Positions 11,001 to 21,348 of a DNA stretch of 64,000 nucleotides are shown one piece after another. Made by a program: the position numbers and the translations under genes. This DNA comes from Theristus sp. LFF4_11 (lineage: Eukaryota; Nematoda; Chromadorea; Monhysterida; Xyalidae), in assembly GCA_030248135.1 (NCBI GenBank), contig JASANC010004944.1, positions 24,100 through 88,099 of the forward strand, given 5' to 3'. The notes beneath the pieces are model-generated. The model was given only the letters and a program-made list of their open reading frames with translations. It searched no databases and was not told where the DNA came from. Each line of letters begins with the position of its first letter. Positions within the stretch are counted from its first letter, which is position 1.

Positions 11001-11585
11001 CAACGCTCTGTTGTTGATGTTGTTGATGATGTTGTTGATGATGTTGATGTTGATGCATTCTTTTCAACGCTCAACTGGACCGTCGGTTTCAAGAAAATCA
11101 ACAATAAAACACTGGAAATCAATTTTGAATGTGTGAATGAATCGTTCATTCCTCCTGCACCGGTCATGGTCACTCGTTTAGGAGGCGATCTTTTTCAGCA
11201 CATACCCGTTTTGAACAGTCAAGCATGCAGGCTGTGAACGCAATCTTTGCTGTGCCCTAAGGCACGTCTCCATGAACGGGTAGCATGCAATAACACGAAA
11301 CGTAACATGCCGTAGCGCATCCGCATACGTCAGTATGAAAACCGGCTTTTAGTGAACTTTTTTAGTATTTTTAGTAAAAATCTTTCTGGAAACCGCACGA
11401 TCCAGGTCACCCCAGCCGTCGTCTTCCATGGAGATCAGCGTGTAGGAAATGTTGGCCAGTCGCAAGACGAAGCCCAGCAGTTCTGCGGAATCGCCAGGCA
11501 TGCGGCATTGCGGGTTCGGAGTCAACGTGTGTACGGCACACGGGAACACACTCGGCACTGATGCTTTTACGGCGACCCGCAACAT
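8086..11585 (-). CDS. Ionotropic glutamate receptor-like ligand-gated channel subunit
   Basis: A plasma-membrane channel of the iGluR/IR superfamily. Exons, 5' to 3': 11585-11411, 11007-10889, 10550-10352, 10078-9894, 9623-9429, 9200-9102, 9010-8885 and 8429-8086; phases agree except that a linking piece before the last exon is unresolved. S1 is split between the first two exons (LRVAVKASVPSVF… then WTGIVGALLNGSVDTTVG and the FTYPVQE end). M1 is in exon 3 (VWAAIGLTLLSVAASLLV). A pore/M3-like segment is in exon 4 (LLYTWLGLVAAVVLNLF). S2 spans exons 5-7 (YESPSDVIELLVE; FRPDSPWLERLNQAL). M4 is in the last exon (PLSMYSLAGVFFALIAGFVV). No amino-terminal domain or signal peptide precedes S1 from the ATG used, and the canonical SYTANLAAF motif of M3 is absent, so this is a divergent IR-like member. 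A MITE splits the exon between M1 and the pore. Confidence 0.8.
9319..9396. mobile_element. TTAA-associated mini-MITE (CATTCATGAAGCAG family)
   Basis: A short palindrome-like element after TTAA (9315-9318), with ends GGGGCATTCATGAAGC and GCTTCATGAATGGCC. It lies in the intron between two S2 exons of the channel gene. The family recurs at 24751-24833, 27903-27955, 28670-28805, 33083-33232 and 39908-39995. Confidence 0.65.
10088..10343. mobile_element. Mutator-like MITE with 11-bp target duplications inside a channel exon
   Basis: 256 bp bounded by ACCCGTGCGAA-type inverted termini (about 45 bp, continuing through CTCGGTGCC and GGCCCGCAAG) and flanked by a perfect 11-bp direct repeat TTCTTGACCAG (10077-10087 and 10344-10354). 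Long target duplications fit the Mutator superfamily. On the minus strand the channel reading frame runs in the same phase into one repeat and out of the other, so the element entered an uninterrupted exon. Inside it the frame soon meets a stop. Confidence 0.85.
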
Positions 11586-13689
11586 TTCGAAATTGTTTTA
11601 TAAAACTGCCGCAAGTGGCTTAATGTTTTTTACATTTTTTATGTTTTCTATGATACAATGTACATAAATTTTCAGAACAAAAAAACCAATGAAACCATGT
11701 GACCATGCGTTTGAAAAAGTTATCAAGAAACAAGAAAGAAATACTTGCTACTTGCTTTTACTTGCATTGTCTGTGCGCAATGCTTTCAATTTTTTTGAGC
11801 AAAACAGAATGGGTTTTATAATATTTACCTGCGAACCTTTTTTGAAAGTACCTAATTATGAAACACTTGAATTAAAATGTAACATGAGAGATGTGTGTGG
11901 TAACTGGAAACCGTTGGTGAAAACTGTCGCACTGAAACGGGGAAACAAGTCCGTTGAGTTCACTCCATTGGATTTTTAATTAAAAGCATTTTTATCTATT
12001 GTTTGCTCTGCAGGGTGCTGGTGCGTTTTTGGAAGTGTGCAACTTCTCGCAAAATCTCATCGAAAGGCTTTGTTTCCTCTTTACCAGCATTCCAAATTTA
12101 CTGCGTTTACCTGGCGAAAGTGCAAACAGCGAACTTCATGTTTGTAATTTGTTTATCAGATCCAATCAAACTAAAGTGTCTAAATTACCGTAGTGTTTTC
12201 TAAGTTCTACCACATACCCCGTTTATAAAATAAGTACCCCCCCCCACAAACATCTGATGCTGAATAACGTCAAATACGACAACAGTCGAAACAAGGTTCT
12301 GACACATCAATGCAGCGGGTCCCACCGGTGTACATCGGTATGACATAGTTGTCACGTTATTCGATCAATCGATTTGGCCGTCGGAAGTGGTGCTCCGAAA
12401 ACCACCAAGTTTGCAGAACGTTCCGTTACTGTTTTGCGTTTTGAGTAACAAATAAAAATCTTTATTAGATTATTGTCAGCAATAAACAAAAGGCTCACCA
12501 ATAGTGACAAACGCGATTATTCGTCTGTTCGTTCTGTTTGGGATCAACCCATCAATGCACTATCATTGAAACTGTTCAAATTCGCGACTATGCCGGAATC
12601 TATTGAAACGCACGGTAACTATATTTTTTGCAAAAATGCAAAAATGAAAAATTATGTAATGCGCTCTTTTGTTGTGTTCGTCCTCAACAAAGAGTAGTTG
12701 AATGCGTGTTACAAGCGTGACCGACGGCTTAGACAAGCTAATGTGCTATGTGCATACTGGTGTGGTTGACGAGACTGTATTGACAATCCTATATCTGTGT
12801 GTGCACAGTACTGCAATAAAGTCTGATGAAAAATGATTTAAAAACACCAATTTTAACGTTATCAATGGCGTTTTTTGGTTTCAACTGTCTTTTTGTCGTA
12901 ATTTATAATCTGAGAACACAAAATTTGACAAACACGGCTGCATTCGAGCTGCAGCGCCATATGACGCGCTGGACACAAACAAGGTCTACGTCTTGGGTAT
13001 CTTGAATCTCGATCATATGCTGGAGTGATCGACTCTGCAAGAACTGGTCGGTGATACCGATGGATTTGTCAATGCGCAGCGTTTTCCTGCCTGTTGATTT
13101 CGTCGCGGAACAACTCAGTAAACGTTTCAACGACGGTGGCTTTGATTTCATTTGCCATCTATTGGACTGATTCATGAGTGAGATCACGTTGTCCTACTTG
13201 ATGGGCGAATGTCCTCTGTCTACCCTTGAAGTTCAACTTTTTTGTTTCCTGGCATAAAAAGCTATGGACACCTGCAAAAACAAATTCTCGTGATATTTGC
13301 AAACTGTGATGCACATCGATTGGTGTGCGGCAAGCGTGGTGTACCTGGCGAAACCGCAAACAGTGACCTTCATATTCTGGCTAGTTTCCCACAGTGATGA
13401 ACGAACACACAGTTGTGGTGGAATGTATTGCATGAAACCCCACATGGAATTCAATGCAGGAAACTTATCCAGCTACGTCGTATGTTGTGACTGGGTGTTT
13501 AGCTATGTAAACAGTTTTGCTTGTTTTTTTTGCATGTGTGAACAAGAAATTGTACGTTTTGAACTATCATCTAATGTTCTCTTGTAGCAACGAAACGAAG
13601 AAATAAAGACCGAATAAATTGTGTATCTTGTTGCGCATAGTAAAGAACGCAATAACAGTTTTGTGAAATATGAATGCTGTTGACTGGAA

Positions 13690-13876
13690 TACACCAAGAC
13701 TACAAGACCAGGCGTTTGCACAATTTTACCAACACACCCTTGTGACATAAACCGTTCCCACAGTAATGAAGGGACACACAGTTTTGCGAAATACGAATAC
13801 TGTTGACTGAATACACCAAGACTACAGGACAAGGCGTCTGCACAATTTTACAACACTGCCTTGTGACACAAACTTG
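13690..13876. repeat. Tandem duplication, period about 123 bp
   Basis: CACCAAGACTACAAGACC… at about 13692-13751 recurs as CACCAAGACTACAGGACA… at about 13815-13874, with GAAATACGAATACTGTTGACTG-like sequence in between. Non-coding. Confidence 0.75.
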
Positions 13877-15157
13877 TTTCTTTAGATGCACGCCATGCCA
13901 TTACTGCGTTCGTTGGGCTGGGACCGCACAACATCCTCCAACGCGCCACGTTTCATAGGGCTTCGGCGTCTTGATTCTGTGCACGCACCGCAACTTTCTA
14001 ACCCTTTTGATACAAAGAACAGCAACACACAAGGCAAGGCGCTGTGTTTTGTTAGTTTGCACTGCTCACCAGTGGTGAGTCACCACAGCCAAAAACAGTA
14101 CACCTTATATTAGTTGTGAATAACAATTCTTGCCTCGCTCACAACAACCTTTAGAATGCACGCAACCAAGCATGCACAGATAAACCCGAAACCGTAGCGG
14201 ACACATCGGGTATGCACACTCAAACAATTTCAGCACACTGAAGCTGTTCGAGATTTGACCTTGCGTTTTTTTTGACCTCACGGGTTTACTGCGTGAGCAC
14301 TCACACTCTACACACGCATGTAAGGCTACATTTTGCACAAGCGGAAATGTGAACTGCGAAGGCCTGACTCTGTGCACAGACCACTTTATACTGAATAACA
14401 CTATAGTGGCCAGGTCGCCATCGTCTGAGTTACTCGCACCTCTTCACATGTCAAAAAATAGATAATACGCACACACTAACGGCTGATGCCATAACTTATA
14501 CTGCGCGACGTTTTTCCGACACCCCACTCATCAACACACTGACGTGCAAATCTGTGCATTACACCGAACCAATTTAGTGTGGTGCTTTTCAATACCCCAG
14601 CCAATTGAGACGTCATAAAATTTTCGATGACAGCAATATGCACCACGGTCGCACAAATCCAGCAGAGTGATTTACCAATCAAGATTCTGCATGACTGTTT
14701 CAGAACCCTATGTAAAGAACCCCGCTTCACCAGTGATAGATGACAAGTTGTCTTTTTTGAGTCGGTTTTGCCTGCACGTGTCGCTTTTCGCCATCATCGA
14801 CAATAATGTCTCTGTCAAGGTAATCTTTATTAGTTTGCGGGACTTTGATGGTAGTTAACGCCCAAAACTTTTGTTTTTCAGGTTCCATCAGTGAGCATGA
14901 ACGTTTTCGAAAGATACATTTACGACAGCGCATTTTCGAACTGGTTGGATTAGATTGGTTGAACTAAATTAGCTACGCATCTGTTTCACATTTGTCGTCT
15001 TGAGTTGTCCAGTGCAACTTGCTGGTAATAGAAATTTTGTCGAGCGCGTTTTTGTGCCGCTTGAGCACCCAAATGCAACTGCTCAATACACCAGCGTCAA
15101 CTCAGATAAGCGATTCCCGAACAGCTACTGCGGAATCTTTCAGACAATGTACCTCTT

Positions 15158-15253
15158 CAGTCAATGCTGTTATTGGTTAGTTCCACGCTGCTTGCTGTTA
15201 TTGGTTAGTTCAACCGCTGTTATTAATTAGCCATTGCTGTTATTGGTTAGTTT
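15158..15253 (+). repeat. Short direct repeat GCTGTTATTGGTTAG, four copies
   Basis: Four copies of GCTGTTATTGGTTAGTT (one degenerate, ATTAATTAGCC) about 23-30 bp apart, roughly 150 bp upstream of the glycoprotein ORF. Each contains the inverted CCAAT pentamer (ATTGG), so promoter activity is possible but unproven. Confidence 0.6.
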
Positions 15254-15403
15254 TCTGAAACAAAAACCTGAACAATATCATGTTAAAAAAGTACCATACG
15301 TGATACCATAAGTGTTACCAAATGTTGTGTGATTTTAATCGTACGCGAAATTTGCCGTCGAATCACTGTCTGTCAGTAACCAGCCTGCCGGGTGATTTTG
15401 ATC

Positions 15404-16780
15404 ATGTTTGCGAAAGAGCGACCGAAGAGTGAGCGTGTGGGGGGAGTTGAAGGCGAAGCGCTGAATCGCTCACCCCGAGAAGAAGAAGAAAATGAAGATG
15501 GAAGTGGAAATGACCACGGCACTGCCGCACGCAGTGTCGATGACTATCGTGTGGCTGGCTATTACGCTGGTCGTCATCATGGCTACATGAGTGTTCGCCA
15601 GCAGTTGTTGTGCGGTTTGATCATGTTTGGCATTGTCACCATCTTCGTGGCCGTGTGCGTCACTGCTTCGGCAGCACGTAAGCACGGCAAACAATGTCAA
15701 TATGGTCCAGTCCGCTTTGATGTGCCTGGCGACTACAAGTGCTGCGGCTACGAGGCCTGTTGTCCGGGTGCCAAATGTGTCGCTTCTGAATGCATCGGTG
15801 GCAAGCCATTGATCCGGAACGGCAGATACTGCGAGACGTCGCCCGGTACCGGCTGTCGGCGGCTAACTGGTTTTGCATGCTGTCGTGGTGGCATGTGTGC
15901 GCCTGGAATGGCGTGCATCAACAACGAGTGCCAGGTGAAACCGTTCAAAGCCGGTGCGCGGGGGCGTGCCCACGTGGGCCTTGTGCTATTTGGCATTTTG
16001 GCAGTCGTTTTTCCCCGAGCCTGGCCATTGTTAATCATTGGACTTGGTGGTGAGGTCGCGAGTGAGTGTAATTACATGCTGCCTGTGGCTCGATCGCTGT
16101 CATCGGTGAGTGACGGTGCCGTGTGGCAGCTTGGTGTCGAATTCCGCGAGGGCACGTGTTTGATGACGTCGTTCAAAAACGGTGGTATTCATTATGCCGT
16201 TAGCGTCGACATTGTGGAGGCGCGCATCGGGTTGGAGACTCAATTTGCGTGGGCTGTGCCAAATGAATTTGAAGTGACGTACTCGCGCGACTATTTCTGT
16301 CCCATGGACGAGCCCAATGAGCGATGTGCTAAACAATACGATGACAAACAGCGTGCGTTTGACACCGATATTATCGAAGTCAGTCATCACATGCATTTGT
16401 TTAATACCGGCGTTTGCATTGCCAACGGCTATGGACTCATTTGTAACGTGGCTGCTTTCGAGGGCGTTAAGAACTGGAATGACACCATCTACAATTACGA
16501 CGTCGTTCGTACGACTGAAATGCATTACGTCGTGAACATTACCGTCTATGCTGATGGCAAGGAGCCGAGTCATTTCACCGAAACTTCTGCCAACCCGAAG
16601 ATGGTGCGAATCATTTCGGATCATTGGCACAATGACTTGCCCAAACACATTTTGCGTGGTCATGGAAAAGTTTTTCCCTCCTGGAAAGGTTATTCCGTGC
16701 CGACGTCCGTGTCGTACACTACATGCGTGACAGAGCCACTTGAAATACAGGGTGTTTCGGAAATAATATATGGGCGATAA
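15404..16780 (+). CDS. Endogenous flavivirus-like (class II fusion) envelope glycoprotein ORF with N-terminal cysteine-rich domain
   Basis: An intronless ORF of about 458 residues from the ATG at 15404. Order: a hydrophilic acidic N-terminus; TM1 near residues 66-90 (LIMFGIVTIFVAVCVTA); a domain of 16 Cys near 97-178 with CCG/CCPG-type pairs; a second hydrophobic segment near 190-215 (VGLVLFGILAVVFPRAWPLL) ending in a signalase-like VAS|EC junction; then an ectodomain to about 448. The ectodomain recalls flavivirus E domains I/II: a VSDGAVW…GTCLM segment, a Cys-rich CPMDEPNERC segment, and a Gly-rich hydrophobic loop between cysteines (VCIANGYGLIC, about 16411-16443) followed by a HYVVNITVYADG strand. 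This is my reading of fold-level pattern, not an alignment. No domain III, stem or anchor follows: the ORF ends in CAGGGTGTTTCGG, a mariner-like terminus that supplies the last dozen codons and the stop. Probably an old viral insertion; intactness of the ORF leaves domestication open. Confidence 0.45.
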   Translation: MFAKERPKSERVGGVEGEALNRSPREEEENEDGSGNDHGTAARSVDDYRVAGYYAGRHHGYMSVRQQLLCGLIMFGIVTIFVAVCVTASAARKHGKQCQYGPVRFDVPGDYKCCGYEACCPGAKCVASECIGGKPLIRNGRYCETSPGTGCRRLTGFACCRGGMCAPGMACINNECQVKPFKAGARGRAHVGLVLFGILAVVFPRAWPLLIIGLGGEVASECNYMLPVARSLSSVSDGAVWQLGVEFREGTCLMTSFKNGGIHYAVSVDIVEARIGLETQFAWAVPNEFEVTYSRDYFCPMDEPNERCAKQYDDKQRAFDTDIIEVSHHMHLFNTGVCIANGYGLICNVAAFEGVKNWNDTIYNYDVVRTTEMHYVVNITVYADGKEPSHFTETSANPKMVRIISDHWHNDLPKHILRGHGKVFPSWKGYSVPTSVSYTTCVTEPLEIQGVSEIIYGR

Positions 16781-16960
16781 GAGTCGCCACAACACCAAAA
16801 GTGAAACTAAGCGATACACAATGCGCGTGACATACTGGGCGATTCAAAAACCTATTAACTGCACGTGCCGAGAAACCAATGGCGCAATCAGCTAAATCTG
16901 CGATGGACGTACTGGATGGAGCGCGCATCAAGCGGCGGACAATTCAAAGCAATCATTGAC
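16750..16960. mobile_element. Fragment with mariner-like terminus
   Basis: TA then CAGGGTGTTTCGGAAATAA begins at about 16749. The same style of terminus (CAGGGTGTCTCA…AAACTA) is seen near 59448, 52840 and, reversed, at 50055. No matching right end was found, so the right limit is a guess. Confidence 0.4.
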
Positions 16961-17400
16961 AGACTGAAGCTGGTCTATCTAGAATGCAAGACTGGGATTG
17001 CGTTCTATACGCACGGCGAACTGACGCGCTACACCGATCCGCTCATGAATTTCAATGTGGAAGGTGAGAAACAAAACATTTTGTGCTAAAGTTTTTATGT
17101 AAATTGGTCTTAAGTGCAATAATAGGTTACAGTTAAGACAATCGCTCCAATTATTTATAACAGTTGAAAGTAGAAAAGTAGACTATGGTGAACAGAACAG
17201 AAAAGCACGCGTAATTACAATCTAAACATTTTGAAGGATGCAAGACTGTTGGACATGGAAATCGTTGGGGCGCGTGCCAGATGGCATGGTCGACCGCCGA
17301 CTGGATGGCTTTTCAACTACTCGAGGACATGGCGGGAGAAAACGTGAAATACATCACCATCACTATGGATGGAGCTACCGATTGCCGCGCTGACCATTCG
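16940..17400 (+). pseudogene. Decayed coding fragments, possibly a second envelope-like copy
   Basis: Two stretches read like former coding sequence. One (about 16946-17065) ends at a GTGAGA donor-like site after NFNVEG. The other (about 17240-17400) holds two cysteines around a Gly/Trp-rich loop (CKTVGHGNRWGACQ), then a KYITITMDG strand, and stops at 17401. The loop-then-strand order is like that proposed for the upstream ORF, which suggests a related, broken glycoprotein segment. Very divergent, and neither piece has a start of its own. Confidence 0.3.
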
Positions 17401-17502
17401 TGAACTCATTCAAGCTCTCAATGTGTTATATCAAATCATCCATAATGCATTTATGATCCATCATCCATTTATTATGACAAATCTGATCGGTCAAAAACAA
17501 GC

Positions 17503-17757
17503 ATCCCGTCCACGTATTTTTATCGGATGTTAGCGCTCACCGACGGTCAAACAGCGCAACACCATTTCGACGCATTGATCAATCAACTGGAAGAGGATGG
17601 GAAGCAATTCGGTGTGGATATCATATCCGCACTGAAAAAAAACTTGTCGGATTTGGCAGCGATGGCGCAAGTGTCAACCTCGGTCTCCAGAATGGCTTTG
17701 CCAGGCTCATCTCTGTATGGGCCGGTCGTGAAGAAGCAGAACAAAAACACAAATTGA
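17503..17757 (+). pseudogene. Open fragment of unknown origin
   Basis: An 85-codon open stretch (ATG at 17527) with normal amino-acid composition (LTDGQTAQHHFDALINQLEE…) and a terminal stop. Its size, lack of introns and place between decayed sequences suggest a transposase or viral remnant. I cannot assign a family. Confidence 0.3.
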
Positions 17758-18106
17758 TTGTTGTACACTGCAACGCACACAGACTGCAACTAACTATGAC
17801 AGATTCGTGGAAGCATAATCGAGTGCTTATTCAAATGGAATCTCTGCAACAGTCATTGTATCGCTTTATCATTAATCGACGCGTCTGGATGTGTACAAAT
17901 TAGTCGCGATTTAAATGGAAGAAACTTTGCGTTTTTCTTAAATAAAATCGACTAAACACCAACTGAATCGAGCGTTATCAACGTATGCGACTACGGTTGC
18001 TCCTTGTATCTTGTGAAACAACCTAGGTGAGAGTTGGACAAATTGACCGAAGACAAGCAACAGAAGAGACTCACTGAATGGTTTCATGTATACATATGAA
18101 CATGTA

Positions 18107-18557
18107 CCGTATTACCTCTAATAAACCCCCATGGGGGTTTATTTCTTCAGCGACTTTTGGGGGTGGGGGTTTATTTTGGGGGGGGGGGTTTATTTTTGGG
18201 GGGGGGTTTATTTGGAAACCATTTTTAGAGGTGGGCAAAATGGCAAAAATACCTTCCATGGCAGGAAGGAAGTCGCAGAAACTTCTACTCTACATAGAAA
18301 TTTCCTTTTACAACAGCCTTTTGTAATGAAATTACCATTAACTCATCCATTTGGGGCCTTTGGTAGCACAATTTCATCATTTTCACTGCAACCAGCCACT
18401 GAATTCATTGTTTATGTGTATGTTTTTCTGGGTATGTGTTTCAAACAGGTTTCCAATAATCCCCCATGGGGGATTATTTTGGGGGGGGGATTTTTTGGAA
18501 ACTTGCCGAGGGGGTGGGGGTTTATTTTTTTGGGGGGGGTTAATAGAGGTAATACGG
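18107..18557 (+). mobile_element. TA-flanked MITE with CCGTATTACCTC ends, copy 1
   Basis: 451 bp, flanked by TA on both sides, with inverted ends CCGTATTACCTCTAATAAA and TTAATAGAGGTAATACGG. Subterminal CCCCCATGGGGG palindromes and G-runs enclose a conserved core of about 200 bp (TTTAGAGGTGGGCAAAATGG… to …TTTCCAATAATCCCCC). The core is nearly identical to the copy at 25368-25841. Confidence 0.85.
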
Positions 18558-19094
18558 TATGTATAGATAGAGCCTATGTTCATTGTTTTTTTACAGCTGT
18601 GCCTTGTTTATATCTAGATACATGTTTTATTTCTGTGACATGGCAATAGTTGGAATAAACATTTATGGTCGTACTACAGCGTGTAACTTCAAATATATCG
18701 GGTGGTTTACACAACAATTAGATTCTTGCACAGTTTCTGAAAAGTCGGCATTCATAAAATGATGAACCTCTGCGATTTTCAGAGCAGTTTTGATTTTACG
18801 AAAAGATTTAGATAATTTTTGTTTATTTACGAAAAGAAAAATTGGATCAGTAACAGCGGTGTTTGCACTGACCATAAAAACGTAATCTATCAGTTTTTCG
18901 GTCTTGTAAAACATATCCAAGCTGAACTGAAATACGAATAATTCGAGAATCAAAATTAAAAGGTCTACAACAGCGTTATACACAAAAATCAGCTTTCAGT
19001 AGAAAACGAGCGAGTGCTGTTTGCAAAATCTCTGCAAAATCTCTGTTATTGTACGTATCAATAAATGTTTGCTGTTCTTCTTCAGTATGGCCTA

Positions 19095-19312
19095 TTTTTT
19101 TAAACGTGTCCCACTGAAATGACGTCATGTGCCACAAAACATGCGCTTGTCGTTCACAGCAAACCAGACTATCCGTTTAGCCGATTTCTTCCCGTAAACA
19201 AATGGTGAATGTCGAATCAGTCACACCAAACTGAAATTTTAGTGCCTGTACTTTGACAAACGGGCGTTTTTAAATAAAATGACGTCACGTTAGTCCGGAC
19301 ACGTTTGAATAA
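19095..19312. mobile_element. MITE with GTGTCCCAC ends, copy 2
   Basis: A close relative of 2872-3094: TTTAAACGTGTCCCACTGAAATGACGTCA at the left and a TCCGGACACGTTTGAATAAA end at the right. Confidence 0.7.
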
Positions 19313-19559
19313 ATCCACAATAGAAAACAGCGGCGCTTGATTTCTGATGTAAATAAACCAAAGCAAATCTGCCAGAATGTTTGTTGACATTCCAATGCAC
19401 CACTCCTTTCTTAGATTTTCGTGAGTTTTTGAGTTCTTCGGCAAGTTTTGGACACCTGGCTTCAATTACTTGTTGGTGTGCTTCATAGATATCTTCCTCA
19501 TTAGAACATATTAACATGTTTGCTTGAGGAATCGGTTCAGGACAACACGGTGGTAACAT

Positions 19560-20545
19560 GGTTGAAGCCTGGAAACATTTTATTTGTCTGTGAAAAATTC
19601 GCAGGTAAACACCGAAAGAGAGAACACTCTAAACCATATCGAAATTCTGCGAACCTTTAAAAATGACCCACTTTTTAACCCAAAAAGACCGGGGCAAAAA
19701 ATGAACTAATTTTTCCAACTCTCCGGATGATTTTACCCCAGGAAACACTTTTTCGGTTGTAAAAGTGTCGCAGGTAAAAATTGAAAGGCCGAACACTTGA
19801 AACCAGGTGGAAACCCTGTGAACTTTTAAGAAATGCCAAATTTCTAACAAATAAAATGGTCGGGGCAAAAAATGGACTAATTTCTCAAAATATCCGAATG
19901 ATTTTACTCCAGGAAATATTTTTGTTCGATTGTGAGACGTCTTCAGTTAAAAACTGCAGCTGCGAACACTTGAAACCAGGTCGAAACTCTGCGACTTAAA
20001 AACTGCCCAATTTCTGACCCAAAAACTGGTCGGGGAAAATGAACTAATTTCTCAAAATCTCCGGATGATTTTACATCAGAAAACATTTTTGTTCGATTGT
20101 GGGACGACTTCAGTTAAAAACTGTAGATTCGAACACTTGAAACCAGGTGGAAACCCTACGACTTAAAAATTGTGCAACTTCTGACTCAAAAAGTGGTCGG
20201 GGCAAAAAAATGAACCAATTTCTCAAAATCTCCGGATGATTTTACCCCAGGAATTATTTTTGTTCGATTGTGAGACGATTTCAGTTAAGAAATGTAGGTG
20301 CAAACACAGATGATTACACTACTGAAAAAAAATACAAAGGGAAATAAGTAACACTGTTTTCAGAATTGGTTTTTCGTGTCTACAGCGTATGAAAAGTCAT
20401 CCGATAAAATTTTTTTCGCGGTTCAGAACACAACTTTGGGTGTTCGTTTCGTGTGCACAGAAACAGGTTTGTGGCTTATAGTGGCTTATGGAGGAAGCGA
20501 GCAAATTTGAAAAAAGCGCGCGAGGGGATAACGGCTCATATAATA
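19560..20545 (+). mobile_element. Composite element, array B and tail only (copy 3)
   Basis: About four to five degenerate units of about 168 bp (landmark CCGGATGATTTTACCCCAGG near 19723, 19891, 20062 and 20231), followed by the element tail (AATACAAAGGGAAATAAGTAAC…). The tail is interrupted at 20547 by the hAT MITE and resumes at about 21397-21450 (ATGCGTGATGCGCTGTCCGC…). Confidence 0.7.
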
Positions 20546-20547
20546 AT

Positions 20548-21348
20548 CAGTACCGAAGACGAGGGGGGGGTGGGGGGGGGTACACCCCCCCCAGAGCACC
20601 CGAGACCTCCGCGTGGGGGGGGGGTGGGGGGGTCACGCGACACCCACCCCCCAAACGTAATGCATCATTATTAAAACAGCTGCATCTGCAGTTCCGGTGC
20701 TCCTCCTCCATAACACAGGAAAGAAAAAAATGCAAAAACTAAATTGATCATTTGCACCTTATCAAAAAGGCTTGGCTTAGGATTAGGATTAGGTTTAGGA
20801 TTAGGAACCTACAACGACTCATTACAAGCAACCTCTGATCAAAAATCAAAAAAATCACTTTTAAGAATGTATACAAATCCCCCCCAAAACCTGACACTGG
20901 ACCATCCACACCCCCCCCTCGAAATTTGCTAGACACCCCCCACCCCCCCCCCCTAGATGGACCTAAGTAACAGTGACACCCCCCAAAAAATTTCTCGGAC
21001 CACCCAAAAATCATGAATTTTTGCTCAAAAATCATGATTTTTTGTCTTTAAAGTCCATAATATAAGCTAAATATATGATAACTTGACATTCTTCATTGCA
21101 ATTTCAAAGATTTTGCAGCAAAATTTAGCGTTTTTCCTTCAAAATTTTAGCCAAAAAATCTCATGGGTGGGGTGGGGGGTGTGCACCCCCCAGAAAATTT
21201 TCTACAATAGTGCACCCCCCCATGGCCCACGCCTGGGGGGGTGTCACTGTACCATGACTGACACCCCCCACTGAAAAATTTTCGGCACCCCCCCCCACGT
21301 GACGACACCCCCCCCCCCCTCGAAAATTTGCTTTCGCCTTCGGTACTG
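20548..21348. mobile_element. hAT-type MITE with G-runs, copy 2 (nested)
   Basis: 801 bp, ends CAGTACCGAAG and CTTCGGTACTG, flanked by a perfect 8-bp repeat ATAATAAT (20540-20547 and 21349-21356). Inserted in the tail of composite element copy 3. Its core includes five TTAGGA/TTAGGT units at about 20776-20806 and an AT-rich part shared in reverse with 615-1184. Confidence 0.9.

Larger units (their letters stand above)
11586..15403. other. Spacer without a convincing gene
   Basis: Mostly AT-rich. It holds a GTATGCAATAACACG-type fragment at about 11270-11335 related to the MITE at 26421-26549; a roughly 35-bp repeat around CTGGCGAAACCGCAAACAG at about 12110 and 13345 (also at 44180 and about 50806); a 123-bp tandem duplication; and a GCTGTTATTGGTTAG direct repeat. 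Open frames at 11689-11979 (+) and 14105-14401 (-) show no family similarity and no splice structure. Confidence 0.5.

Noticed and set aside
11689..11979. 96-codon plus-strand frame
   Set aside because: AT-rich, no family similarity, no splice context, and its Lys/Asn/Phe-heavy composition is expected by chance.
16100..16819. 239-codon minus-strand open frame opposite the envelope-like ORF
   Set aside because: A shadow of the long plus-strand ORF. No hydrophobic or conserved pattern of its own.
20774..20810. Interstitial telomere repeat
   Set aside because: About five TTAGGA/TTAGGT units only, inside a MITE. The unit does not match TTAGGC or TTAGGG, so chance or element-specific sequence is likelier.
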